The notes: generated from the letters alone by a model not told the origin. 64,000 nt of DNA from Sinomonas sp. ASV486 (GCF_030908215.1 NZ_JAVFJK010000001.1:310001-374000), one strand, 5' to 3'; positions 9,996 through 19,688 are shown, counted from the stretch's first letter. Numbers and translations are program-made.

Positions 9996-11081
9996 GTGTC
10001 AGAGAAGAAGATCCGTGTTGCCATCGTGGGCGTGGGCAACTGCGCCGCCTCCCTCGTGCAGGGCGTGCACTACTACCGGGATGCCGACCCGCAGGGCACC
10101 GTCCCGGGGCTTATGCACGTCGAGTTCGGCGACTACCACGTGGGCTCCCTTGAGTTCGTCGCGGCGTTCGATGTGGACGGCAAGAAGGTCGGAATGGACC
10201 TCGCCGACGCGATCGGCGCGAGCGAGAACAACACGATCAAGATCGCGGAGGTCCCGCCCACCGGTGTGACGGTCCAGCGGGGCCACACACTCGACGGCCT
10301 CGGCAAGTACTACCGGGAGACCATCGAGGAGTCCGACGCGGAGCCCGTCGACGTGGTCGGCGCCCTCCGCGAGGCCCAGGTGGATGTCCTCGTCTGCTAC
10401 CTGCCGGTCGGCTCCGAGAAGGCCGCCAAGTTCTACGCTCAGTGCGCGATCGACGCGCGCGTGGCCTTCGTCAACGCCCTCCCTGTCTTCATCGCGGGAA
10501 CCCCGGAGTGGGCGGCCAAGTTCACCGAGGCTGGCATCCCGATCGTGGGCGACGACATCAAGAGCCAGATCGGCGCAACCATCACCCACCGCGTCCTCGC
10601 GAAGCTGTTCGAGGACCGCGGCGTGACCGTTGACCGCACGTACCAGCTCAACGTGGGCGGCAACATGGACTTCAAGAACATGCTCGAGCGCGAGCGGCTC
10701 CTGTCCAAGAAGATCTCCAAGACGCAGGCTGTGACCTCCAACGTCGAGGCCGAGCTCGCCGAACGGGACGTTCACATCGGCCCGTCCGACTACGTGGCCT
10801 GGCTCGATGACCGCAAGTGGGCGTTCGTGCGCCTCGAGGGCCGCAACTTCGGCGACGCTCCCGTCTCCCTCGAGTACAAGCTCGAGGTCTGGGACTCGCC
10901 CAACTCCGCTGGCGTGATCATCGACGCCGTCCGCGCCGCCAAGATCGCCCTCGACCGGGGGATCGGCGGTCCGCTCACCTCCCCGAGCGCGTACTTCATG
11001 AAGTCCCCGCCCGTGCAGAAGGCCGACGACCTCGCGCGTGCCGATGTCGAGGCGTTCATCCGGGGCGAGCTCGAGCGGTAG
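9996..11081 (+). CDS. ino1: Inositol-3-phosphate synthase
   Basis: An NAD-dependent synthase that converts glucose 6-phosphate to 1L-myo-inositol 1-phosphate, the precursor of mycothiol and inositol lipids. The Rossmann motif [16 protein letters not shown] is at the N terminus, and the conserved blocks [39 protein letters not shown] and [15 protein letters not shown] are present. The 361 residues fit the actinobacterial class. I chose the GTG at 9996 (GAGGAG 5 nt upstream) over the GTG at 9981, which has no ribosome site. mshA, which uses the product, is 13 kb away. Confidence 0.97.
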   Translation: MSEKKIRVAIVGVGNCAASLVQGVHYYRDADPQGTVPGLMHVEFGDYHVGSLEFVAAFDVDGKKVGMDLADAIGASENNTIKIAEVPPTGVTVQRGHTLDGLGKYYRETIEESDAEPVDVVGALREAQVDVLVCYLPVGSEKAAKFYAQCAIDARVAFVNALPVFIAGTPEWAAKFTEAGIPIVGDDIKSQIGATITHRVLAKLFEDRGVTVDRTYQLNVGGNMDFKNMLERERLLSKKISKTQAVTSNVEAELAERDVHIGPSDYVAWLDDRKWAFVRLEGRNFGDAPVSLEYKLEVWDSPNSAGVIIDAVRAAKIALDRGIGGPLTSPSAYFMKSPPVQKADDLARADVEAFIRGELER

Positions 11082-11101
11082 GCCCCCGGAGACGCGGCGG
11101 A

Positions 11102-11143
11102 GGCGGGCGACGGCGGGTGCGCACCCGACGTCGTCCGCCCGCC
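11102..11143. repeat. Imperfect GC-rich hairpin (ACGACGGC family)
   Basis: GGCGGGCGACGGCGGGTGC is followed directly by GCACCCGACGTCGTCC and GCCCGCC, giving a long imperfect stem just after the ino1 stop. It may end ino1 transcription, though no T tract follows. Confidence 0.5.
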
Positions 11144-11257
11144 ATGCGGTCTTGACCTGCCCCTGCTGGCGGCGTACACCGTAGGTAATCGCGCGTGACG
11201 GCTGGGACCCAAGACCCGCGCGCGGAGGCGGTCTCACTGAGCCCCTGAGGAGGGGCC

Positions 11258-11671
11258 ATGGCTGACACGCGGTTCGACGCGCTCCGCGAGCAGGTGCGCG
11301 GGCAGATCATCGAGGCGGGGGACCCCGAGTACGACGCCGCACGCGCGGTGTTCAACGGCATGGTGGACCGCAGACCCGCGGCGGTCCTCCGTGTCTCGCA
11401 GACAGCGGACGTCATGGCGGCGGTGCGCTTCGCGCGCGAGGCGGGGCTAGACGTCGCGCTTCGTGGTGGCGGCCACAGCGCCCCGGGATTCGGGACGGTA
11501 GACGGCGGGCTCGTCCTGGACTTCGCGGCTCGCCGCGGCGTTCGGGTGGACCCCGCGGCCCGGCGCGCGTACGCCGAGGCCGGGGCGACGTGGGCAGACT
11601 ACAACCACGCAACCCATGCGTTTGGGCTCGCGAGCACGGGCGGGATCATTGGCTCCAGGCCGGCGGCGTAG
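11258..11671 (+). pseudogene. Truncated FAD-linked (BBE/PCMH-type) oxidoreductase
   Basis: A 137-residue reading frame matching only the N-terminal FAD-binding half of berberine-bridge-type oxidases. It has RPAAVLRVSQTADVMAAVRFARE and the FAD-contact motif RGGGHSAPGFGTVDGGLVLD, then ATWADYNHATHAFGLASTGGIIGS. Full-length relatives have about 460 residues. Here the frame leaves the family right after GGIIGS (RPAA, stop), where a conserved glycine-rich TLGGG motif is expected. The following 150 nt contain ACGACGGCGG repeat hairpins rather than the missing domain. A start with GAGG upstream is intact, so a short product may be made, but it could not be a working oxidase. Confidence 0.7.
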
Positions 11672-11744
11672 GGCCTCAGCGCGCCGCCGGAGGTGGCCCC
11701 GGCCTGACTGCCTTGACGGTGCGCGGACGACGACGGCGAGCGGG

Positions 11745-11770
11745 CGACGGCGGACGCGCACCCGCCGTCG
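11745..11770. repeat. ACGACGGCGG-family hairpin
   Basis: CGACGGCGG pairs with CCGCCGTCG (9 bp, 8-nt loop) in the 158-nt gap between the truncated oxidase and the next gene. A second GACGACGGCGAGCG stretch precedes it. Confidence 0.55.
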
Positions 11771-11829
11771 TACGTCCTGGCGGATCGTGATCCCTCCTTG
11801 GGGCTTCTCCTTTCTCGCCTCCTTTCTCG

Positions 11830-12231
11830 CTAGGTGCCGTAGATGAACGCCTCGGCGTGCTCCACGGCCTTGCGGAACGAGTCGTTGCGGAGGGTTGCTG
11901 CGGGGGCGCTCGTGGCAGGCCCATTCGACACGGCCTCGACGTAGGGCGAAATTCCGGGCGGCCGCAGGACCCAGATCCCGCCGGCGGGCGGGAGGTAGAA
12001 CACCGCAAACGAGCGGGCCGCCGGATCGTCCTCCCAGACCGGTACGACGGCGACAGCCGCGCCGGTGTCAACGTTGATCCATTGCGCCCTCGGCCGTGGC
12101 TGGTCACTCTCGAACACGCTGGGATCGAGGAATGGCGCCGTGCCCTCGCCCCACTTCTCCTCGAACCTCTCGTGGAACACGGGAAACAGGGTGGTGTCGT
12201 AGCGGCGCCAGCCGCCTGATTCTGGGCTCAT
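11830..12231 (-). CDS. Hypothetical protein
   Basis: 133 residues, soluble, with no signal peptide or membrane segment. It begins MSPESGGWRRYDTTLFPVFHERFEEKWG and contains aromatic-rich blocks (AQWINVDTG, AVFYLPPAGGIWVLRPPG). GGAGG sits 6 nt before the ATG, so it is very likely translated. I do not recognise the family. It precedes the dnaJ-hsp20 gene pair on the same strand, but a 51-nt gap and its position downstream of them make co-function only a guess. Confidence 0.65.
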   Translation of the reverse strand: MSPESGGWRRYDTTLFPVFHERFEEKWGEGTAPFLDPSVFESDQPRPRAQWINVDTGAAVAVVPVWEDDPAARSFAVFYLPPAGGIWVLRPPGISPYVEAVSNGPATSAPAATLRNDSFRKAVEHAEAFIYGT

Positions 12232-12282
12232 AGCCCCTCCTTCACCTCTATGGGCACCTGCTGTCGGCCTGGCGGCGTCGGG

Positions 12283-12630
12283 TCAGCGGAGCCAGCGGGA
12301 GAGCAGCCGTAGGAGGTCGGCCGCGTCCCCGGCCGGCTCGCCGATCGGCATCCGTGGCCCGAGCCAGACGTTGCGGCGTGGGAACGGCCGCGCCCAAAGG
12401 GCGGACTCGGCCCGCTCGAGCGCCGAGTCGTAGGCGGCCCTGCGATCCTCACGCCCGAGGACGGCATAGGCCTCCATCACCTCACCGAGCCGTTCGCGAT
12501 CCTGCTCCGAGCCCGACCGGCCACCATCCGGGTGGAGTTGGCGCACGAGCCGCCGGTACGCCGCTCGGATCTCCAGCGGGCCTGCGGTCCGGCTTACCCC
12601 CAGTACTTCGTAGAAATCCCTCGCGCGCAT
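12283..12630 (-). CDS. Short J-domain co-chaperone
   Basis: 115 residues. The J domain fills residues 1-70: DFYEVLGVSRTAGPLEIRAAYRRLVRQLHPDGG, with the HPD tripeptide that stimulates the DnaK ATPase. The remaining C-terminal tail is short and lacks the glycine-rich, zinc-finger and substrate-binding parts of true DnaJ, so this is a type III J protein. I start at the ATG at 12630, directly before the J domain; the longer frame is the overlap region behind hsp20. It lies 73 nt downstream of hsp20 and is probably cotranscribed. Confidence 0.8.
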   Translation of the reverse strand: MRARDFYEVLGVSRTAGPLEIRAAYRRLVRQLHPDGGRSGSEQDRERLGEVMEAYAVLGREDRRAAYDSALERAESALWARPFPRRNVWLGPRMPIGEPAGDAADLLRLLSRWLR

Positions 12631-12703
12631 GACGGCCTCCGCGTGGTGGAGGCCGTGGCCCCCGGCGGTGCCCAAGCGCAGTCCCGCCGGAGGCCAGGGC
12701 CCC

Positions 12704-13126
12704 TCAGGCTGCAATCTCCTTGTTCGAGCGGGTCATGGAGACCGCGACTTTGCGCGGCTTCGCCTCCTCGGCAACCGGAATCCGCAGCGTGAGGACGCCG
12801 TCGGCGTACTGCGCCGTGACCTTTCCGGTGTCCAGCGCGTCGCCGAGGATCAACTCACGGCCGAACGTGCCGGATGGGCGCTCCGCTGCAATCACCTCGG
12901 CACCGTCCGGGCGGTGGGTCTGCCTGTCCGCCCTGACCGTGAGGACATTGCGCTCGACGTCTACGTCGATGGTCCCGGGGTCCACTCCCGGCAGGTCGAA
13001 TTCGACGACGAACTCGCCGTCCTCGCGCCAAGCCTCCATCGGCATGGTCGTGGGCCTCGACGCGGTACCGAAGACCTGCTCCGTCAGCCGGTCGAGCTCA
13101 CGGAAGGGGTCGGTTCGCATGAGCAT
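12704..13126 (-). CDS. Hsp20/alpha-crystallin small heat-shock protein
   Basis: 140 residues with a complete alpha-crystallin domain (about 35-130): [31 protein letters not shown] through [45 protein letters not shown]. The GVLTLRIPV block is the beta-9 signature. These proteins hold unfolded clients without ATP. GGAGG lies 9 nt upstream of the ATG. It is divergent from an hspR-like regulator across 138 bp and followed by the J-domain gene, so the three probably form one stress module. Confidence 0.92.
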   Translation of the reverse strand: MLMRTDPFRELDRLTEQVFGTASRPTTMPMEAWREDGEFVVEFDLPGVDPGTIDVDVERNVLTVRADRQTHRPDGAEVIAAERPSGTFGRELILGDALDTGKVTAQYADGVLTLRIPVAEEAKPRKVAVSMTRSNKEIAA

Positions 13127-13264
13127 CTCTTGCCACCTCCAGATGATCGATATCGGATTGTCAGGAACTTTCTCGGTAGGACGATCCGCGGTGGATCTGT
13201 CTCTACGGACATAGATATAGTGAATTCGACGGAGAAGATCAAGACCCTTTTGGAAGGAGATCCA

Positions 13265-13567
13265 ATGGGCCGTGCACGGCGCTCCTCCGAGGGTGTCTAT
13301 GCGATCTCGGTGGCCGCGGAGCTCTCCGGGATGGCTCTCTCGAGCCTTCGGCTCTATGAACGCAGGGGACTCCTGACGCCGTCCCGGACCGACCGCGGCA
13401 CCCGGCGCTACAGCGAGGACGACGTCGAGCGGCTCGAGCGCATCGCCGGGCTCGTCGGGGCGGGACTCACCATCGAAGGCATCCGGATCATCCTGGAGCT
13501 AGAGGACGAGAACGCGCGCCTGCGGCGGGAACTTGCCCGCCTGCGCTCAGGCACGGGGCAGGGCTGA
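13265..13567 (+). CDS. MerR-family HspR-like repressor
   Basis: 100 residues: a MerR winged helix (residues 10-75, [49 protein letters not shown]) and a short coiled coil ([14 protein letters not shown]). Size and sequence match HspR, the heat-shock repressor of actinobacteria. It starts at ATG with AAGGAGA upstream. HspR normally binds CTTGAG-N7-CTCAAG (HAIR). I see no clear HAIR in the 138-bp divergent region, only an AT-rich stretch near 13205-13222, so the operator may differ. The likely target is the divergent hsp20 gene. Confidence 0.8.
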   Translation: MGRARRSSEGVYAISVAAELSGMALSSLRLYERRGLLTPSRTDRGTRRYSEDDVERLERIAGLVGAGLTIEGIRIILELEDENARLRRELARLRSGTGQG

Positions 13568-13583
13568 GTAGGAAAGCAAGGGC

Positions 13584-13610
13584 ACGACGGCGGGTGGGTG
13601 CCGCCGTCGT
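13584..13610. terminator. Perfect ACGACGGCGG hairpin between convergent genes
   Basis: ACGACGGCGG and CCGCCGTCGT form a 10-bp perfect stem with a 7-nt loop, between the hspR-like gene (ends 13567) and merR (ends 13629). It is probably a two-way terminator although no T run follows. Confidence 0.65.
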
Positions 13611-13628
13611 CCGCTCGCGTAGCGGCGG

Positions 13629-14300
13629 CTACTCGCCCGGCGCGGGGCGTCGTGGCCGGTCCCCGGACCTTGAGAGCAACCCGGGCCCTTGCGCTGCCTG
13701 GCCGTACTGCATGATCGACCGGCTCGCCTGCGCGAGGGCGAGGAGGCGCTGCACGAGCTGTGCGTTCATGTGCATGCCCACCGCCGTGCGCACCACCAGG
13801 TCCTCGAGGTCCGTGGCCTCGACGGCGTCGGCGATATCCACGATCGCGATCTCATCGGCCGCCCGGGCGTAGGCCTCGAGGCGGGCCGCGGAGGGGGCAA
13901 CGCCGAGTTCCGTCATGGCCTCGAGGTGGGCGTCGAGCGCTCCGCGCGCACCTGTCGGGACGTCCGGCCAGCCGAGGGCGGCGACCACGCGGTTTCCCGC
14001 GGCCGTGCGTCCCGGTTGCGGCGGATCGAGCCTCTGGACGGCTGCTTGGAGGGCTTTGAGGACCTCGATCCGATCCACTCCCGCGTCGATCAGGCGGACG
14101 ACGTCGCGGACCTGCGCGACGCTGAGCCCCACGGCGTGGCGGAGCGTCCGGATCGTCCGCAGACGGGTGACATGCGCGTCGTCGTACGAGGAGCGCGTCG
14201 CTGTGACGGGGTGGCCTGGTGCCAGGAGCCCCTCGCGCAGGTAGTACTTGATCGTGGCGGCCGGCGTCCCCGCCCGGTCGCTGAGTTCGCTCAGCTTCAC
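13629..14300 (-). CDS. MerR-family transcriptional regulator
   Basis: 223 residues. The N-terminal MerR DNA-binding domain is clear (VKLSELSDRAGTPAATIKYYLREGLLAP, then SYDDAHVTRLRTIRTLRHAVGLSVAQVRDVVRLID). The C-terminal ~130 residues are an all-helical, alanine-rich region of unknown ligand specificity, with no cysteine metal-binding motif. I use the GTG at 14300, with GGGAGG 3-4 nt upstream, because it starts exactly at the domain; the longer frame adds 18 unrelated residues. Four CTATCC/GGATAG half-sites lie 24-84 nt upstream, suggesting autoregulation. Confidence 0.85.
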   Translation of the reverse strand: MKLSELSDRAGTPAATIKYYLREGLLAPGHPVTATRSSYDDAHVTRLRTIRTLRHAVGLSVAQVRDVVRLIDAGVDRIEVLKALQAAVQRLDPPQPGRTAAGNRVVAALGWPDVPTGARGALDAHLEAMTELGVAPSAARLEAYARAADEIAIVDIADAVEATDLEDLVVRTAVGMHMNAQLVQRLLALAQASRSIMQYGQAAQGPGLLSRSGDRPRRPAPGE

Positions 14301-14323
14301 GGTCCCTCCCCGTCGGGCTGGCC

Positions 14324-14384
14324 GTGGATAGTGACAGGGCCTTCTGCTATCCACGTGGCGCGCCTGTGGATAGCAACACTATCC
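14324..14384. promoter_or_regulatory. Palindromic GTGGATAG operators upstream of merR
   Basis: Half-sites lie at 14324-14331 (GTGGATAG), 14347-14354 (CTATCCAC), 14366-14373 (GTGGATAG) and 14379-14384 (CTATCC). They combine as CTATCCAC-N11-GTGGATAG and GGATAG-CAACA-CTATCC. MerR proteins bind such dyads inside the promoter, and the merR start is at 14300. Confidence 0.55.
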
Positions 14385-14487
14385 TTGGAAACGCACAGGC
14401 GCGAGGGAGCGTTGCATGGGGGGACCATGTGGGGGGGCGCTCCCTCGGCCCGTCGCATTCTCCCGCCGATGCTGAGGTCCCGGCGGG

Positions 14488-16203
14488 TCAGAAGAGGCCC
14501 GTGATCTGGCCGTCCTCGTCGAGGTCCATGCGCATCGCCGCTGGAACTTTGGGGAGCCCGGGCATCGTCATGATCGAACCCGTGACTGCCACGATGAATC
14601 CTGCCCCCGTGCGCGGCCACAGCTCGCGCACGTGCACGGTGAAGCCCTCGGGCGCGCCGAGCAGGGTCGGGTCGTCGGAGAACGAGTACTGCGTCTTGGC
14701 CATGCAGACGGGCAGGCCGTCCCACCCGTTCTCGCGGATCTGCCTCAGCATCCGCCGGGCCTGGTCGGAGAACTCGACGCCAGCCCCCCGGTAGACCTCG
14801 CGGACCACGGTGCCGATCTTCTCCTCGATGCCCATCTCGAGCGGGTACAGCTGGCGGGCCTGCCCGGGCGACTCGAGCGCGGCGAGGACCTCGCGCGCAA
14901 GGCCGTCGCCGCCGCCGCCACCGCCGCCGCGGCCCCACACGTCCGCGATGGCGACCCGCACGCCTGCCTCACGGCACAGGCGCACGACGGTGTCGAGCTC
15001 CTCCTGTGTGTCCGTCGCGAACTCGTTGACCGCCACGACGGGCTCGAGTCCGAACTTCCGCACGTTCTCGACGTGCCGCGCGAGGTTCGCGAACCCGCGC
15101 ACGACGGCGCCCTCGTCCGGCGTCTTGAGCGCGTCCTTCGCGACGCCGCCATGCATCTTGAGGGCCCGCACCGTAGCCACGATCACGACGGCAGACGGAG
15201 CCACGTCCGCGGCCCGCGACTTGATATCGATGAACTTCTCGGCGCCCAGGTCTGCGCCGAAGCCGGCCTCCGTAACCACGACGTCCGCGAGGCGACGCGC
15301 CGTCGTCGTCGCGAGGGCCGAGTTGCACCCGTGCGCAATGTTCGCGAAGGGGCCGCCATGTACCAGAGCCGGCGTTCCGGCGATCGTCTGGACGAGGTTG
15401 GGCTTGATGGCGTCCTTGAGGAGCATCGCCATGACGCCAGCCGCACCGAGGTCTGCGACCGTGAGGGGCGCGCGTTCGTAGGTGTAGCCGAACGTGATGC
15501 GCGCGAGCCTGTCCTTGAGGTCCGCGACGGAGGAGGCGAGGCAGAACACGGCCATGACCTCGGAGGCGACCGTGATGTCGAAGCCCGCCTCGCGGGGGAC
15601 ACCCTGCCCGGGACCGCCGAGGCCGATCACCATGTCGCGCAGCGAGCGGTCGTTCATGTCCATGACCCGCCGGAACGCCACGCGGCGAGGGTCGATGCCG
15701 AGCTCATTGCCCTGGAAGATGTGGTTGTCGATGAGGGCGCACAGCGCGTTGTTCGCCGACGTGATGGCGTGGAAATCGCCCGTGAAGTGGAGGTTGATGT
15801 CTTCCATCGGGAGGACCTGGGACCGTCCGCCGCCGGTCGCGCCGCCCTTCATCCCGAGGATCGGGCCGATGCTCGGCTCGCGGATGGCGATCATGGTCTT
15901 CTTCCCTGCTCGCGTCAGGGAGTCGGCGAGGCCCACGGTCAGTGTGGACTTGCCCTCCCCGGCAGGAGTCGGCGAGATCGCCGTGACGAGGACTACCTGA
16001 CCGTGGCGGTTCTCCGCCGGCAGCCGCGCGAGGTCAATCTTCGCCTTGTGGCGCCCGTACAGCTCGAGCGCCTCTGCGGGGATGCCGGCCGCCGCAGCGA
16101 TCTCCTCGATGGGGCGGAGGGTTGCGGCCCGCGCGATCTCGAGGTCATTCGGCAGGGGAGAGCCGGAACCTGCAGCGCTGGGCGTCTGTGCCGTGGCGGT
16201 CAT
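14488..16203 (-). CDS. fhs: Formate-tetrahydrofolate ligase
   Basis: ATP-dependent 10-formyl-THF synthetase, feeding one-carbon units to purine synthesis and other pathways. 571 residues, full length. The P-loop-like [18 protein letters not shown] (about 80-100), [30 protein letters not shown] and [13 protein letters not shown] blocks are all there. A run of seven glycines at about 424-432 sits in a loop. The ATG is at 16203. The promoter must lie in or near the repeat-filled 414-bp gap that separates it from gudD. Confidence 0.97.
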   Translation of the reverse strand: MTATAQTPSAAGSGSPLPNDLEIARAATLRPIEEIAAAAGIPAEALELYGRHKAKIDLARLPAENRHGQVVLVTAISPTPAGEGKSTLTVGLADSLTRAGKKTMIAIREPSIGPILGMKGGATGGGRSQVLPMEDINLHFTGDFHAITSANNALCALIDNHIFQGNELGIDPRRVAFRRVMDMNDRSLRDMVIGLGGPGQGVPREAGFDITVASEVMAVFCLASSVADLKDRLARITFGYTYERAPLTVADLGAAGVMAMLLKDAIKPNLVQTIAGTPALVHGGPFANIAHGCNSALATTTARRLADVVVTEAGFGADLGAEKFIDIKSRAADVAPSAVVIVATVRALKMHGGVAKDALKTPDEGAVVRGFANLARHVENVRKFGLEPVVAVNEFATDTQEELDTVVRLCREAGVRVAIADVWGRGGGGGGGDGLAREVLAALESPGQARQLYPLEMGIEEKIGTVVREVYRGAGVEFSDQARRMLRQIRENGWDGLPVCMAKTQYSFSDDPTLLGAPEGFTVHVRELWPRTGAGFIVAVTGSIMTMPGLPKVPAAMRMDLDEDGQITGLF

Positions 16204-16238
16204 GGCGTCACCCTATCGCGCAGTCCGCGAACTTCGCC

Positions 16239-16406
16239 GAGGTCACCCCGTGTGGTGCTGAGGTCACCCCGTGTGGTGCCGAGGTCACTGCCTGGTGCGC
16301 CGAGGTCACTGGGTGTGGTGCCGAGGTCACCCTGCGTGAGCCCGAAGTCACCCCGTGTGGTGCTGAGATCACTGGGTGTGGTGTTGAGGTCACCTGGCGC
16401 CGCCGG
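16239..16406 (-). repeat. 21-bp GTGAC iteron array, minus orientation (8 units)
   Basis: Eight head-to-tail units begin at 16239, 16260, 16281, 16302, 16323, 16344, 16365 and 16386. On the plus strand each starts GAGGTCAC or a close variant, typically GAGGTCACCCCGTGTGGTG. Read on the minus strand the unit is GGGGTGACCTC followed by AGCACCACAC. Confidence 0.9.
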
Positions 16407-16531
16407 CGAGGGTGACGCGGGAGACGGCCAGCCGCCGTCGTGCGCGGGAGCCGCCGCAGTGCCGCGAACTTGCTCAACGCGCTCGTACTCCGGGCACGTC
16501 CTGGGCCTGACTTCGCTGGGTACATGCGCGC

Positions 16532-16615
16532 GGGGTGACTTCGGCGCCACACGGGGTGATCTCGGGCTCACGCGGGGTGACTTCGCGCTCACACGGGGTG
16601 ACTTCGGCGGAGCGG
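16532..16615 (+). repeat. 21-bp GTGAC iteron array, plus orientation (4 units)
   Basis: Units at 16532, 16553, 16574 and 16595 have the consensus GGGGTGACTTCGGCGCCACA, the reverse complement of the array at 16239-16406. The two arrays face each other across 125 bp and could form a very large hairpin. The array ends 2 nt before the gudD stop codon, so it also lies in the 3' end of the gud transcript. Confidence 0.9.
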
Positions 16616-16617
16616 GG

Positions 16618-18027
16618 TCAGCGGACGAGACAAGGGCGCTTGGCGTCGAACTGCCACCCGGGCACCAGGTACTGCATCGCGATCGAGTCGTCCCGCGCGC
16701 CGAGCCCGTGCTCGAGATAGAGCGCGTGGGCGGCGCCGAGGGCGTCCCGGTCCAGCTCGACTCCGAGACCGGCGCGCTCGGGCACGGCGATCGCGCCGCC
16801 CTCGATCCGCAGCGGCTCGCGCGTGAGGTGCTGGCCGTCCTGCCAGATCCAGTGCGTGTCGAGGGCCGTGATCTCCCCGGGTGCGGCGGCGCCGACCTGG
16901 GTAAACATCGCGAGGGAGATGTCGAAGTGGTTGTTCGAGTGCGAACCCCAGGTGAGCCCCCAGTCGTGGCACATCTGTGCCACACGCGTGGATCCCTGCA
17001 TGGTCCAGAAATGAGGGTCGGCGAGCGGGATGTCCACTGACTGGCTGCGGATCGCATGCCCCATCTCGCGCCAGTCGGTGGCGATCATGTTCGTCGCCGT
17101 CCTCAGGCCCGTGGCCCGGCGGAACTCGGACATCACCTCGCGGCCGCTGAACCCTCCCTCCTGGCCCACCGGGTCCTCGGCGTACGCAAGCGTGCCCGGC
17201 GGCAGCGAGCCGAGGAGGCGCACGGCGTCGGCGAGGAGCCAGCCGCCGTTGGGGTCGAGCGTGATCCGCGCGTCTGGGAAGCGCTCGTGAAGCGCGACGA
17301 CGGCGGCCACCTCCTCCTCGCCCGGCAGCACACCGCCCTTGAGCTTGAAGTCGCTGAACCCGTAGTGGGCCTGGGCTGCCTCGGCGAGGCGCACGACGGC
17401 GCTGGGCGTCAGGGCGGGCTCGCGGCGGATCCGGGACCACTCGCCGTCGTCCGTGTCTGCGTTCGAGCCGCCCGTCCGGTCCGCGGTGGCGTAGGGGAGG
17501 TCGGTCGCAGACGTGTCGCCGACGTAGAAGAGGTATCCGAGCATGGGCACGCTGTCACGCTGCTGCCCCTCGCCGAGGAGCTCCGCGATGGGCACGCCGA
17601 GGAACTGGCCGAACAGGTCCAGCAGGGCGGACTCGACGGCAGTGACGGCATGGATGGTGGTGCGCAGGTCGAAGGTCTGGCGTCCGCGCCCGCCCGCGTC
17701 CCGGTCCGCGAAGGAGGTGCCGATACGGCGCAGGAGTCGGCGGTAGTGCGCCACCGGCTCGCCGACGAGGAGCGCTCCGGCGTCCTCGATGGTCCGGCGG
17801 ATCGCCTCGCCGCCCGGCACCTCGCCGAGCCCGCTGCGGCCGTCGCTGTCCGTGACGATGCAGATGTTCCGGGTGAAGAAGGGCCCGTGCGCGCCGCTCA
17901 GGTTCAGCAGCATGCTGTCTCTTCCGGCGACGGGCACGACCTCGACGCGCGCGATCGTCGGCGTGCGGGCACCTGCGGCTGCTCGGGCGGACGCGGTGGC
18001 CGCGGATGGTTCGGTCGTGGTGCTCAT
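16618..18027 (-). CDS. gudD: Glucarate dehydratase
   Basis: A Mg2+-dependent enolase-superfamily enzyme converting D-glucarate to 5-dehydro-4-deoxy-D-glucarate. 469 residues. An N-terminal capping domain ([30 protein letters not shown]) precedes the barrel with [13 protein letters not shown], the metal-site motif [27 protein letters not shown] and the catalytic-His block [12 protein letters not shown]. The ATG at 18027 overlaps the aldehyde dehydrogenase stop (ATGA), so it is the third gene of kdgD-aldH-gudD. A long frame upstream of this ATG is out of context and was not used. Confidence 0.95.
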   Translation of the reverse strand: MSTTTEPSAATASARAAAGARTPTIARVEVVPVAGRDSMLLNLSGAHGPFFTRNICIVTDSDGRSGLGEVPGGEAIRRTIEDAGALLVGEPVAHYRRLLRRIGTSFADRDAGGRGRQTFDLRTTIHAVTAVESALLDLFGQFLGVPIAELLGEGQQRDSVPMLGYLFYVGDTSATDLPYATADRTGGSNADTDDGEWSRIRREPALTPSAVVRLAEAAQAHYGFSDFKLKGGVLPGEEEVAAVVALHERFPDARITLDPNGGWLLADAVRLLGSLPPGTLAYAEDPVGQEGGFSGREVMSEFRRATGLRTATNMIATDWREMGHAIRSQSVDIPLADPHFWTMQGSTRVAQMCHDWGLTWGSHSNNHFDISLAMFTQVGAAAPGEITALDTHWIWQDGQHLTREPLRIEGGAIAVPERAGLGVELDRDALGAAHALYLEHGLGARDDSIAMQYLVPGWQFDAKRPCLVR

Positions 18028-19688
18028 GCTGCGGGGTCCTCGGGAGTGATCTCGGCGTGGGGAGGGGTGACTTCGGCGGGGGCCGGGAGTTGTAGCTCCC
18101 CGTCGATGCGGCGTGGGATCCCCAGCGGATTGGCGTCCCGGAGGGCCTCGGGCAGGAGAGCCTCCGGGACGTTCTGGTACGCCACGGGACGGAGGAAGCG
18201 CTCGATCGCGAGGCTGCCGACCGACGTCGTGCGTGAATCCGAGGTTGCCGGGAACGGCCCTCCGTGCACCATCGCGTGGCCCACCTCGACCCCGGTGGGC
18301 CACCCGTTGAACAGGATCCGGCCCACCTTCCGTTCGAGGACGGGCAGGAGACCGCGCGCGGCGGCGAGGTCGGCGGCGTCGGACGCGTCGAGCTGCACGG
18401 TCGCGGTGAGCTGCCCCTCGAGCCCTTCGAGGAGACGCGTGAGCTGCTCAGTGTCGGCGTAGCGCACCAGCAGCCCGGTCGAGCCGAAGACCTCTTCCGC
18501 GAGGCGCGGGTTGGCGTCGAAGGCCTCGGGGCTCGTCGCGGCCAGGAGCGGGGCTGGCGCGTTGGGGCCGTCGCCGCCCGTCCCGCGGGCGACGACGTCG
18601 ACCCCCGCCTCGCCCTCGAGCCGCTCCGAGCCGGCGGTGTAGGCGGCGCTGATCCCGGCGGTGAGCATCGTCTGGCCGCGCTGGGCGGCGAGTTCGGCGG
18701 CGGCCGCGGTGACGAACGCGTCGCCCGCCGCACCCTCCGGGACGAACGTGAGGCCCGGATTGGTGCAGTACTGGCCCGCGTGCTGGGTGAGTGAACCGAC
18801 GAAGCCCGCGGCGACGTCATGCGCGCCCGCGGCGAGCGCCCCGGGAAGGAGGACCACCGGGTTCGTGCTGGACATCTCTGCGTACACGGGGATCGGCTCT
18901 CGTCGTGCGGCCGCGGTCGCGGCCAGGGCGAGGCCGCCGGCGCGGGAGCCCGTGAACGCGACCGCCTTGATGGCGGGGTGGGCGGCGAGCGTCTGGCCCA
19001 CGGAGTTGCCGCGTCCCAGGATCACGGAGAACGTGCCGCGGGGGAGGCCGGACTCCTCGGCCGCCTGCGCCACGGCGCGGCCCACGAGGATCGAGGTGCC
19101 CGGGTGGGCGTTGTGGGCCTTGACGATCACGGGACAGCCTGCGGCGAGGGCCGACGCCGTGTCCCCGCCAGCCGTCGAGAAGGCCAGGGGGAAGTTGCTC
19201 GCTCCGAAGACGAGGACGGGGCCGAGGGGCACCTTCCGCTGGCGGATGTCGGCGCGCGGGGTGGGCTGCCGGTCAGGGAGCGCCGGGTCGATCCGGGCGC
19301 CCTGCCACGAGCCCTCCCGGAGTACGGCGGCGAAGAGGCGCAGCTGGCCGGTGGTGCGGGCGCGTTCGCCGCGGATGCGGGCCTCGGGCAGGCCGGTCTC
19401 GGCCACGGCGCGCTCCACGAGCTCGTCGCCGAGGGCCTCGATGTTGTCCGCGGCGCGCTCGAGGAACCGGGCGCGGTCCTCAGGCGCAGTGGCCCGGTAG
19501 GCGTCGAAGGCCGCGGAGGCGAGGGTCGCGGCGAGTTCTGTCTGCGCCTCGTCGGCGAGGCCGAAGGCGGGCTCGAGCGCGGCGCCGGTGGCAGGGTCGA
19601 CGGCGCGGACGTCGCCTGCGGTGCCGAGGACGGCCTCGCCGCCAATGATCATCTCGCCGGTGAGCTGGAGGGTGCTCGCGGTGGTCAT
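18024..19688 (-). CDS. 2,5-dioxovalerate (alpha-ketoglutaric semialdehyde) dehydrogenase
   Basis: A 554-residue NAD(P)+-dependent aldehyde dehydrogenase. In this cluster it should oxidise 2,5-dioxopentanoate from KdgD to 2-oxoglutarate. The cofactor-binding [36 protein letters not shown], the [10 protein letters not shown] loop and the catalytic-Cys block [10 protein letters not shown] are present. The C terminus carries an extra [17 protein letters not shown] tail encoded by two 21-bp iterons, not expected in the family. The ATG at 19688 has GAGGAG upstream and lies 8 nt from the kdgD stop. Confidence 0.92.
   Translation of the reverse strand: MTTASTLQLTGEMIIGGEAVLGTAGDVRAVDPATGAALEPAFGLADEAQTELAATLASAAFDAYRATAPEDRARFLERAADNIEALGDELVERAVAETGLPEARIRGERARTTGQLRLFAAVLREGSWQGARIDPALPDRQPTPRADIRQRKVPLGPVLVFGASNFPLAFSTAGGDTASALAAGCPVIVKAHNAHPGTSILVGRAVAQAAEESGLPRGTFSVILGRGNSVGQTLAAHPAIKAVAFTGSRAGGLALAATAAARREPIPVYAEMSSTNPVVLLPGALAAGAHDVAAGFVGSLTQHAGQYCTNPGLTFVPEGAAGDAFVTAAAAELAAQRGQTMLTAGISAAYTAGSERLEGEAGVDVVARGTGGDGPNAPAPLLAATSPEAFDANPRLAEEVFGSTGLLVRYADTEQLTRLLEGLEGQLTATVQLDASDAADLAAARGLLPVLERKVGRILFNGWPTGVEVGHAMVHGGPFPATSDSRTTSVGSLAIERFLRPVAYQNVPEALLPEALRDANPLGIPRRIDGELQLPAPAEVTPPHAEITPEDPAA
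18046..18087 (+). repeat. 21-bp iterons in the 3' end of the aldehyde dehydrogenase gene (2 units)
   Basis: GTGATCTCGGCGTGGGG at 18046 and GTGACTTCGGCGGGGG at 18067, spaced exactly 21 nt. On the minus coding strand they encode AEVTPPH and AEITPED. A degenerate third unit may precede them. Confidence 0.75.

Noticed and set aside
13127-13264. HAIR element between hsp20 and the hspR-like gene
   Set aside because: No CTTGAG-N7-CTCAAG or close variant found; only an AT-rich patch is visible.
16239-16615. CRISPR array
   Set aside because: Units are directly joined with a 21-bp period and no unique spacers, and no cas genes are near.
14632-17040. 802-residue plus-strand frame across fhs and gudD
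   Set aside because: Antisense to two well-identified genes and through repeat arrays; no domain seen.
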